Assembly: GCA_014802265.1 (NCBI GenBank)
Contig: JAAVCP010000083.1
Span: forward strand, 28,390-92,389
Length of the DNA stretch: 64,000 nt
Reading direction: 5' to 3'
Source of the DNA: Bacteroides sp.
GTDB lineage: Bacteria > Bacteroidota > Bacteroidia > Bacteroidales > Muribaculaceae
Shown here: positions 27,758 through 34,990 of the stretch, one piece after another
How the letters are laid out: each line of letters opens with the position of its first letter
Position numbering within the stretch: the stretch's first letter is position 1
The notes under the pieces: generated by a model
Told to the model about the DNA's origin: nothing
What the model saw: only the letters and a program-made list of their open reading frames with translations
The model's database searches: none
Position numbers and translations under genes: made by a program

Positions 27758-29659
27758 TTAGATTTGACTTTTAACTACAATTCTTCGGGGATCAGGAGTG
27801 CCTCCAATAAGACTCACCTTACAATTCTCTATCTCAATGATTGCACCGTGTCTGTCAACTCCGGCATCTATTTCGGTTGCTGATAAGTCTGTGTTACTTC
27901 CAACCATATCAAACAATCGGACTGTCACGATCTGGATGCCTAACCTTTGGGTAACATTATTAAGCTGCTCACGATATTCTTTGAATATATTGGTGAACGA
28001 AGAATTTAAATCAGGAATCAAAAAGTGTATTCCAGCAAATGACTCATTCAATACCACAAGCGCGTCAACATACGATTTGAGATATGTAGTAAAGAAATAA
28101 TTCTTTGCCAAATTCTCAATCTCTTTAGCTGAAAGACTTTTATTAATCCCAGAAAGTGGTGTACCCTTGATTACAAACCCTGTTTTGGATATCATTTCAA
28201 TTTCAGTAAGGAAATTCAGCATATTGATTGCATTTAATCTGGAACTGAAAAGAGCTAATGCCTTATACATAAAATATGAATCAGAAATATCGATATTTAG
28301 CATCTCAATAGCGGAAGTCTGAATATCGTTGGATAATCTCAATAAATTGACAATTTCTCTGCAATAAGATTGCGCGTCAGTTATACCGCTTAATTTTTCA
28401 TTAAACGCCTGAGTCTCTAAAGTTAAGCGCTCTACTTCTCGAATCCTTTGACTGAGAGAAAGGGTTACCTTATCTAACTCCTGGATGGTGATTTTTAACT
28501 CTTGTCGAGTTTTACTCAATGAATCATTTAGTTCATTTTTCTCTCCGATGAGTCTATTGCGTTCATGGTTGAATTTCTCGTTAAGTCTGCTTTCAATTGA
28601 ACGAGATAGACTCTCTGCTTTGTCGGCGCGTTCGTTAGCAAGTTTAACATTTCTATCTGCATCGCTTTGAATTTTTCTAATTTTATTTTCGCTCTCCTTG
28701 TTTACATTAGTTATCTCTTGTTTTATTATGTCATTACGTTTTTTACATTCTTTTTCCAAGTCAAAAGTGAGTTTGTCAGCTTTATATAGAGCAGATTTTA
28801 ATTGATTTTTGGTTTCCGTATATTCTTTTTGTAACTTATCAAAACTTTCTTTGGTTGCTTTTTCTGATGTGTTATCATAGTCTTCTATCTGATCGGTATC
28901 ACTTATCTCATTATCTAAAAGTGTTGAGATATCTTTATTTACTTCAGATTCATCATCCGAAGTATAAGTTTTCTTATACCTTTGATTCTGTTTGCGCTTC
29001 CGCCATAGAATAAAGATATCGATAATAAGTATGCATAGGCCTACTATAACTAGTATTAAAATCTTTAAAGATTTGGATGTTTGTCCTCCTTTGGTGATGT
29101 CGCTATCCTCCGGATGATCGTCTGAATGAACAGAAATTGTTGAGAAATCAATCCAATTGCCTGGAATACTATCCGGAACATAATGTATAGAGGCATTAGT
29201 AAAGTCGAGGCTATCAGGTAAAGTGAGCGTGTGTATACTCTTATATCGCACTTCTGCTAATTTTAGAGTATCAAGATATAGTTTCATATACCCAATCCTA
29301 TTTATCTTAGATAAATCAATTTTCAAAGTTACACTATCAGGTCTTGTAATGCAACTCTGAAAATCGGGAAAAGACTCAATATCAGATTTAGGAATATGAA
29401 TCTGTTTATTGTAATCAGTGTTTGATTTATTATTAGTAGGAAGTGTATCTCCTACAATAATATTATCTATGTATTTTTCTTCTACTCTTACCCATTCATC
29501 TTTGACAAAGTGATAAGATTTGCCATTATGAGAGTGTATGATGTCGCTTTTAATAGGACGAATATAAATGCTATCGGGTGTATTCCCACAGATTACATTG
29601 GGTGAAAATATGGTCACCATAACGAAGAATAAAATTAATAATCTTATCTTATATTCCAT
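27758..29659 (-). CDS. Single-span membrane coiled-coil protein
   Basis: 633 residues. Signal peptide 1-24; a periplasmic part to about 190; a membrane helix at 195-216 (ILILVIVGLCILIIDIFILW) followed by basic RKRKQNQR, so the rest is cytoplasmic. Residues about 260-415 are a long coiled coil rich in Lys, Glu and Leu. Residues 420-633 form a globular C-terminal domain I do not recognise. The design resembles a transmembrane linker between a periplasmic sensor and cytoplasmic filament or ATPase proteins. Gaps to neighbours are 3 and 9 bases. Confidence 0.8.
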   Translation of the reverse strand: MEYKIRLLILFFVMVTIFSPNVICGNTPDSIYIRPIKSDIIHSHNGKSYHFVKDEWVRVEEKYIDNIIVGDTLPTNNKSNTDYNKQIHIPKSDIESFPDFQSCITRPDSVTLKIDLSKINRIGYMKLYLDTLKLAEVRYKSIHTLTLPDSLDFTNASIHYVPDSIPGNWIDFSTISVHSDDHPEDSDITKGGQTSKSLKILILVIVGLCILIIDIFILWRKRKQNQRYKKTYTSDDESEVNKDISTLLDNEISDTDQIEDYDNTSEKATKESFDKLQKEYTETKNQLKSALYKADKLTFDLEKECKKRNDIIKQEITNVNKESENKIRKIQSDADRNVKLANERADKAESLSRSIESRLNEKFNHERNRLIGEKNELNDSLSKTRQELKITIQELDKVTLSLSQRIREVERLTLETQAFNEKLSGITDAQSYCREIVNLLRLSNDIQTSAIEMLNIDISDSYFMYKALALFSSRLNAINMLNFLTEIEMISKTGFVIKGTPLSGINKSLSAKEIENLAKNYFFTTYLKSYVDALVVLNESFAGIHFLIPDLNSSFTNIFKEYREQLNNVTQRLGIQIVTVRLFDMVGSNTDLSATEIDAGVDRHGAIIEIENCKVSLIGGTPDPRRIVVKSQI

Positions 29660-29662
29660 AAC

Positions 29663-32600
29663 TTATTTAAATCTTTTTGGGTTACTATTTTCATTATCAC
29701 CAGTTTTACTAATATTAATCTTAGTTGTTTGGGGAGAATTAATTGGATCATATTGAGAGGAGACGGTATTATCATCTAATGTAGCCATAGCTGCAAATGC
29801 GTATGCTTCGCTATTAGTATCGGTAATGTCCACATCTATTGTATTACAGGTACCAGTGAGGGGCACGGACTCTCCTAACACGTTAATCTCATAGCTAAAG
29901 TTACCATTTGAGTCAATCTTGACTTTTATAGACTTTACGGACCCACTGATTTCAGATGAATATACCTGAGTCAATTCCGCCTTCTTATGATGGATTTTAT
30001 TCTTTAAAATTTCATCGTAATCAGAACCAAGCATTTGGAGGAATTTAACGTTAATTGTAGTAGGATCAATGGGCTCAACTTCTCCTTCCGCTTCTCCGTT
30101 ATCATTAAAATTGGTATTCTTTGATACAACCGGAATGAACTTAGTTGTACCATCTACCGTGTCTGTGTATCCAAATGTTGAGGTTACTATGTCATGGCGC
30201 AGATTGATATATTTAGAGAACATACCGTACCAACATGCACCACGCACTACTGCTGTTTTTACGACATCTTGATCAGAATCAATACCACCTTTGTAGTTCC
30301 ATGGATTAACATTAAATTTATATTTTTTGAGGGTATCTCTTACCGTTTTCTTTATTCTTGGATACAACACACTTCTTCCTGAAAGAATAAGCTCTACATC
30401 GCTTATTGTTATACCCGACACTAATTCTTTGACGGAATCTTCAACACTATTTATAACGAGCTCATACATTTTATGGGCTGCTTTACCATCATTCAGATAC
30501 TCTAAGTCCTTATCACTCATAGAGTCGGGGACACTTATACCGCAATCATTGGCAAGCTTGAAAATTTCAATCCAAAGTGCCTCTTTACTTTCTGCGATAT
30601 TGCCTTCTCTTGTATTCCCAGCCTTTTTGTCAACATAGTCAACTTTAAGTTTTTGTACGAATGTTATGAGTCGTTTTTTATTCTCTCTGAGCAATTCATT
30701 TTCAGATATTCTAAGTGCTTTCCTCCGTTCTTTAAAAGATGGAATTCCAATGATGATTTTAATGAGTGCGTAATCAATATTATCACCTCCCACTGTATAG
30801 CCAACTCTAGACACGGTATTCACAGTAATGTGCTGCGTATAAGCGTGACCTTTATTCGTGTTAGTCTTAACATTAATTTTAAAGGCAGTAGCATTTATTG
30901 TAGCACCGCCCATGTCAAACACAATAAACGTCTTATTAGCCATTTTGGGAAGATTTGCCCAATTGAGATTTAGGTAATACATTAGTACTCCTTCAGCTTC
31001 ATAAAGGTAGTGAACTTCTTTAAAGAGCTTAGTGCGCTTGATTGAATCAACCATTGCTTGCACTTTGTTAACAGTATAATTATTTGGTACTGCAACGATA
31101 GCCCTAGAGGGAGACAAATGACCATCGGTCAATAATTTTTGTCTTACTGTATCAGGAACCGTTTTAGAGGTGGCAATATATTTCTCAAACTCACTGCATA
31201 AACCCTTGACAAGTAGATGCGCAAGGTCATGACCACTTATGCGAGCCACAACACCATTATTATTTTTGACTTTAAATTCATTAGCATAGCCCAATAGTTT
31301 CTTTATGGACTGGAAGCTATTTTTACCCCAATAGATGTGAGCCTCATTGCCGAAACGGAAATCTCCTTTTCCTTTTTCAGAGTCGAATACTTGCATTTCA
31401 GCTGGATTGCCACCATCGAAAATTGAGGCGTGATTAAGAATTTGTATCTTCGAATAGAAGATAGGACTCTTCATATTATTGCCCGCTGTATCTTTAGAAA
31501 TGTTGCATGCGAGATTGATGTTGTCGGTGTCAGCCGGTAGTCCTCCCCAACCGTATGCTATACATGAACCTGTTGTGCCTGGGTCAAGTGCAATCCACAA
31601 GTCACTGTTAGGAATTGCAGGGCGCACGATGAAGCGATACCTGCTCTCATCTTGAGTATAGGGTGTAATCTGTTTGCCTGTATGGTCAGCAAAATATGTA
31701 CGTATATTCACCTTTAGTCGAAGAATACAATGGGTTAGATCAGAAAAATCTGGATAAAGTATAGTGTCTTCAAGATAAGCTGTTACTTCAAAAGAATAAT
31801 TACCATTATTGTCAAGGTGGAGAGGATACCATTTCTTGGCTGATCGTTGTGAACCATTGTGTTCTGTACCGGCAGGACGGAATGAAAAATCTTCATTTAA
31901 ATCTACATCCTCTATTTCATATTCCGCGATTAATTTATATGGCTTTGCAAATTTGGGAATTATAGTTTTTATAGAGCCTTTTACAGCTATGTTTTTTGAG
32001 CGTCTCCTTTCTTGAAAATACCAGCAATCCTGACTAATGACATGATTATTGCTTACATCCATGAATTTTTCATTGGAAATAGGTAATATATCAATGTCAA
32101 TTTTACTTGTCGCTTTTTTACCCCTTGATAAATATATAAGATAGTCAATAAATCCTAATACGATTACAAGAACTGAGATAAGTATATACAAATAAGTTGG
32201 AGCGGGTTTATAGGAAATCTCAGAAGCAGGTATAGCGCGATTTGCCAAGAAAACGTATGGCAAAATATCACTATTATTACTTTCAGGCATAAATGTAAGC
32301 TGGAAATCTAATACTTCATCTTTTGAAAAGCTATTAAGATTAATAGTCTGAGCATCTATGACAAACTCTTTCTTTACATCATCATACTTGAATGATTGAA
32401 GTTCGTCATAAACAACAGACCCTTTATCTGTTGTAACAGTTAAGTAGACATCCTTAATATTAAGGCGATCATCTTTTGGAAATGATACTGTTAACTTGTT
32501 AATTTCAAAAGAATCACCGAGATAACTTTTTTGAGAAAGATTTATATTGGAAGTTATATTAACCGATGTATTGACAGCAGATTGCATGATAAGCTGTCTT

Positions 32601-33370
32601 CCAGTAGCAGTGACTCCTTTATCATTATGAACACCACGAGATATCTCAACCCAGTCTGAAATCTGATATGGAGCAGAGTATTGCTTAAGCCATTTATAGA
32701 ATATTTTAGCTTTATCAAGATTATCATATATCTGTCCTAATATATTGATGTCATAAGATGCAGGTTGACCGGAATAACCAGTTTGATAAGTACTGACACA
32801 AATAACGTAGTATTCTTGTGCGGGAATAGATTTATTGATGAAAGGTATAACTGTATTTGGTAAAAATCCGGATAATCCATAACCACTATCTTGACTGATT
32901 GATTTTCCGACAGATGTCTTTCGAGTATCAAAAGCGTTTGAGAAAACGTTATCCCATGTTTTTTCAAAATCTCCCTCTCCCGTATAATTTTCGTAAGGGT
33001 GAACCAGATAGTTGAGTGTATGTGTAAAAAGACTATCATTGTTAATTTGTTCAACGGATTGTCGTAGCAATTTAAAAGCATTACCATTAGGATTAGGAAA
33101 TAAAATACTTCCTTCAAGACCATATAAGAATACTTCCAAATAATCTTTGGTAGGATCAAAACTAAAGTCTTTGGGTCCCGAGTTTAGAGTTTTGGGAGTT
33201 TCTCCAAACAAAAATGACTTTAAATCATCTCCTATTGGCTGCAAGAAACCACCGGAACTTGTTTTAGGAGTTTGATCAACAACCAATACAATATGTTTCC
33301 CATAATATTTAGGGGCAGCTATACCTAATAAAGGAAGCAACATGAATAGAATTAGAGTCTTTAATTTCAT
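29663..33370 (-). CDS. Transmembrane Hsp70-type ATPase with periplasmic vWA-like domain
   Basis: 1235 residues from the ATG at 33370 (MKLKTLILFMLLPLLGIAA, a signal peptide); an upstream ATG would add 11 residues and spoil the signal. Residues about 25-230 resemble a vWA fold with the first strand HIVLVVDQTPKTS, where the MIDAS serines are missing. About 235-380 look like a beta sandwich. A membrane helix lies at 388-408 with basic residues after it. The cytoplasmic side carries an Hsp70/actin-type ATPase: phosphate 1 DLWIALDPGTTGSCIAYGWGG near 590, phosphate 2 FIVFDMGGATINATAF near 815, adenosine motif LILSGRSVLYPRI near 990. It is the first gene of the operon. An Hsp70 ATPase tied to a periplasmic domain is unusual. 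Confidence 0.82.
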   Translation of the reverse strand: MKLKTLILFMLLPLLGIAAPKYYGKHIVLVVDQTPKTSSGGFLQPIGDDLKSFLFGETPKTLNSGPKDFSFDPTKDYLEVFLYGLEGSILFPNPNGNAFKLLRQSVEQINNDSLFTHTLNYLVHPYENYTGEGDFEKTWDNVFSNAFDTRKTSVGKSISQDSGYGLSGFLPNTVIPFINKSIPAQEYYVICVSTYQTGYSGQPASYDINILGQIYDNLDKAKIFYKWLKQYSAPYQISDWVEISRGVHNDKGVTATGRQLIMQSAVNTSVNITSNINLSQKSYLGDSFEINKLTVSFPKDDRLNIKDVYLTVTTDKGSVVYDELQSFKYDDVKKEFVIDAQTINLNSFSKDEVLDFQLTFMPESNNSDILPYVFLANRAIPASEISYKPAPTYLYILISVLVIVLGFIDYLIYLSRGKKATSKIDIDILPISNEKFMDVSNNHVISQDCWYFQERRRSKNIAVKGSIKTIIPKFAKPYKLIAEYEIEDVDLNEDFSFRPAGTEHNGSQRSAKKWYPLHLDNNGNYSFEVTAYLEDTILYPDFSDLTHCILRLKVNIRTYFADHTGKQITPYTQDESRYRFIVRPAIPNSDLWIALDPGTTGSCIAYGWGGLPADTDNINLACNISKDTAGNNMKSPIFYSKIQILNHASIFDGGNPAEMQVFDSEKGKGDFRFGNEAHIYWGKNSFQSIKKLLGYANEFKVKNNNGVVARISGHDLAHLLVKGLCSEFEKYIATSKTVPDTVRQKLLTDGHLSPSRAIVAVPNNYTVNKVQAMVDSIKRTKLFKEVHYLYEAEGVLMYYLNLNWANLPKMANKTFIVFDMGGATINATAFKINVKTNTNKGHAYTQHITVNTVSRVGYTVGGDNIDYALIKIIIGIPSFKERRKALRISENELLRENKKRLITFVQKLKVDYVDKKAGNTREGNIAESKEALWIEIFKLANDCGISVPDSMSDKDLEYLNDGKAAHKMYELVINSVEDSVKELVSGITISDVELILSGRSVLYPRIKKTVRDTLKKYKFNVNPWNYKGGIDSDQDVVKTAVVRGACWYGMFSKYINLRHDIVTSTFGYTDTVDGTTKFIPVVSKNTNFNDNGEAEGEVEPIDPTTINVKFLQMLGSDYDEILKNKIHHKKAELTQVYSSEISGSVKSIKVKIDSNGNFSYEINVLGESVPLTGTCNTIDVDITDTNSEAYAFAAMATLDDNTVSSQYDPINSPQTTKINISKTGDNENSNPKRFK

Positions 33371-33426
33371 ACTTAACGTTAAATTTTTAACATAAGAATA
33401 CAAATCATATAATGTTTGGGTTGAAG

Positions 33427-33443
33427 ATCTCTAAATAAGAGAT
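33427..33443. promoter_or_regulatory. Palindrome P1 downstream of the block promoter
   Basis: Reads ATCTCTTATTTAGAGAT on the minus strand. It starts 17 bases after the predicted -7 box of the Hsp70/tubulin block. The identical sequence, in the same orientation relative to transcription, follows the opposing promoter at 33614. Probable operator, or a hairpin at the RNA 5' end. Confidence 0.55.
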
Positions 33444-33460
33444 ATGGATTTAAAATAAAT

Positions 33461-33492
33461 CAAAGATAATCAAATAATTACAAGATGATAAA
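33461..33492 (-). promoter_or_regulatory. Candidate promoter of the Hsp70/tubulin block
   Basis: On the minus strand TATCTTTG (33468-33461) matches TAnnTTTG, with TTTA, one mismatch to TTTG, 20 bases upstream. It gives a leader of about 80 bases before the start at 33370. Confidence 0.5.
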
Positions 33493-33566
33493 ATAGTCAT
33501 TTGCTAAACAGAATGCTTGAAAAGTCTTAAAACCATCTTTTTATAAAAGAAATTAAATTAAAAAAA

Positions 33567-33598
33567 TTAGTTCATTTACAGAAAAATAGCTATATTTG
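33567..33598 (+). promoter_or_regulatory. Candidate promoter of a short transcript
   Basis: TATATTTG (33591-33598) matches TAnnTTTG; TTAG lies 20 bases upstream with one mismatch to TTTG. It points away from the Hsp70/tubulin block and would start RNA near 33605. Confidence 0.45.
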
Positions 33599-33604
33599 CA
33601 TTCA

Positions 33605-33720
33605 AATTTAAGTATCTCTTATTTAGAGATATGGATGGTTGCAAAACAGCTAGAGGGGGTGAGGGTGATAGATATGAAATAAGAAATGGCTCAATTGGGG
33701 TTTTACCAGTTGAGTCTTTT
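33605..33720 (+). ncRNA. Putative short RNA or tiny-ORF transcript
   Basis: Bounded by the TATATTTG promoter and a terminator-like hairpin (GGCTCAATTGG/CCAGTTGAGTC, 33688-33716, then TTTT). The predicted transcript of about 115 bases starts with the ATCTCTTATTTAGAGAT palindrome. It contains a 31-codon frame from 33631 (MDGCKTARGGEGDRYEIRN...) ending after the hairpin. It could be a regulatory RNA or encode a small peptide; neither is proven. Confidence 0.35.
33614..33630. promoter_or_regulatory. Palindrome P2
   Basis: ATCTCTTATTTAGAGAT on the plus strand, 15 bases after the TATATTTG box. It is the reverse-oriented twin of P1, 170 bases away, and both are followed or flanked by AT-rich sequence. 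Confidence 0.55.
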
Positions 33721-34115
33721 GCTTAGAGGCGATTTTACATAGAAGGGGTACTAGGAGTATAAGTTGATGATTATTTAGTGATAGTAATTGGGGATGGTGG
33801 ATTGTAAGTAGATAAAGTCTCTATTGCTTTTGGGAGGTATAAAGTATTATATATCAGAGGTAAGTTACTACAAATTATAAGGTTATTAACAAATGTAAGA
33901 TTATGATTTATTTTTTCATTGGTATTTGTGTGATTGGGAGGAGGTTTTTAGGATAGTTGGTAATGATTGCTTGTAGTTTTTGTTAGCTGGGATAGCTTGT
34001 ATTTTGGTTAGTTAGCTTGATTAGCGGGGGTAGCTGGGGATAGCTTGCAATTTGGTTAGTTAGGTTAGCGGGGATAGCTTAATTGGAGAAAGGGTTTATT
34101 GGGGATTATGGATTT
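33721..34115. other. Gene-free region with degenerate repeats
   Basis: No reading frame of note. The right third is filled by TTAGCT/GATAGCT-type repeats leading to the end of the four-helix-bundle gene. Unusually rich in G on the plus strand compared with the AT-rich block to its left. Confidence 0.5.
33983..34084 (+). repeat. TTAGCT/GATAGCT degenerate tandem repeats
   Basis: Two imperfect copies of a unit of about 47 bases, each containing GGGATAGCTTG, TTTGGTTAGTTAG and TTAGCGGGG, built from smaller GTTAGCT-like pieces. Similar TTAGCTA/AGCTGATAG/TAGCTG pieces occur on the other side of the four-helix-bundle gene near 34710-34750. Confidence 0.65.
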
Positions 34116-34682
34116 TTATTTTTGATTGGTATTGGAGTTGCGATAATTAAGACGAGCTTTATACATTTGCTCTTTAATTCCTCCTTTGCGTAAGAAGTCT
34201 TCCTTAACCAATTCTATAAGTTTGGATATCATTGAGATTGTCTGGTAGATTAGGGTAATGATTAGATTGCAAAGTTCTTCGTTGTTGAGGCGAGCAGAGA
34301 ATTTCATATAATATGAGGTATCATTATGTTTGATAGAGGTTTCTCTTAGCTTTTTTGTGCGGGGATGGTCAATTGTCCATTTAGGGATGCCACGTGTTCT
34401 CATAAAATCTAAATAATCATTCAATAATTCATGTAGGCTGCCGCGAGCTACCCCGTATAATTTGATTTCCATTTCGGCGGAGGATCCGGCATCAGATCTG
34501 CCTTCCACTATATTTTGCTTACCTGATCTTGCAGCCTGAAGCATTTGATCATGAGTCCTGTCGTGGCGGGAGATATTTCTTTGAAGGAAATGGTAAGTCA
34601 GGTCGTAAATGGCTTCTGCTTTTTGAAAAGCATATAGTTTTCGATAGCTTGTCTTTGACTTAGCAAAATCAAGTGGCTCCAT
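34116..34682 (-). CDS. Four-helix-bundle protein (23S rRNA intervening-sequence family)
   Basis: 188 residues. The core SYRKLYAFQKAEAIYDLTYHF and QAARSGKQNIVEGRSDAGSSAEMEIKLYGVARGSLHELLNDYLDFM has the pattern of the S23/IVP four-helix-bundle family; the region after about residue 95 fits the four-helix suffix-domain version found in Bacteroidetes. These proteins form pentamers in known structures and their role is unsettled. Both flanks carry TTAGCT/AGCTGATAG-type repeats, which suggests a mobile or repeat-linked cassette. A TACATTTG box upstream (34777-34770) is a likely -7 element. Confidence 0.87.
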   Translation of the reverse strand: MEPLDFAKSKTSYRKLYAFQKAEAIYDLTYHFLQRNISRHDRTHDQMLQAARSGKQNIVEGRSDAGSSAEMEIKLYGVARGSLHELLNDYLDFMRTRGIPKWTIDHPRTKKLRETSIKHNDTSYYMKFSARLNNEELCNLIITLIYQTISMISKLIELVKEDFLRKGGIKEQMYKARLNYRNSNTNQK

Positions 34683-34708
34683 GTTTTTGGGGGTATTTAA
34701 GTGGGTGG

Positions 34709-34751
34709 AGTTAGCTAAATCAGCTGATAGTAGCTGTTATTAGCTATGGTG
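34709..34751. repeat. TTAGCT/AGCTG-type repeats upstream of the four-helix-bundle gene
   Basis: Four to five overlapping pieces of AGCTAA, AGCTGATAG, TAGCTGTTA and TTAGCTATGG type in 43 bases. They resemble the pieces downstream of the same gene, so the gene is bracketed by related sequence. Confidence 0.5.
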
Positions 34752-34769
34752 GGTAATTTATTTCAGTTG

Positions 34770-34777
34770 CAAATGTA
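34770..34777 (-). promoter_or_regulatory. Probable -7 box of the four-helix-bundle gene
   Basis: TACATTTG on the minus strand, 88 bases upstream of the start. No clear -33 TTTG. Confidence 0.4.
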
Positions 34778-34846
34778 GTAAAAAATTCTCAGATATAGGC
34801 TTTTGGCAGATAAAATTTAGTTAAATGGATAATTATGGCATAATAA

Positions 34847-34878
34847 TTTGTGAATGTCGGGGAGATTGTATATCTTTG
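34847..34878 (+). promoter_or_regulatory. Promoter of the secreted multidomain protein gene
   Basis: TTTG at 34847-34850, a 20-base spacer and TATCTTTG at 34871-34878: a full match to the Bacteroidetes consensus. The leader is about 105 bases and contains a terminator-like hairpin at 34938-34966. Confidence 0.75.
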
Positions 34879-34937
34879 CCGCTGAAGTTGAGCTTTTGAT
34901 TTCTTTAGTAACTTTGATTTATTTGCTTGATTTCTTT

Positions 34938-34966
34938 TAATGAAGACGTGTGGTCTTTCATTTTTT
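34938..34966 (+). promoter_or_regulatory. Terminator-like hairpin in a 5' leader
   Basis: AATGAAGAC/GTCTTTCATT with one bulged base, followed by a T-run, between the promoter at 34847 and the start codon at 34991. It could attenuate transcription. Confidence 0.4.
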
Positions 34967-34990
34967 AGTTTCAACCTAACACTTTTTATT

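Noticed and set aside
33983..34084. CRISPR-like repeat array
   Set aside because: Units are degenerate, without uniform spacers, and no cas genes are present.
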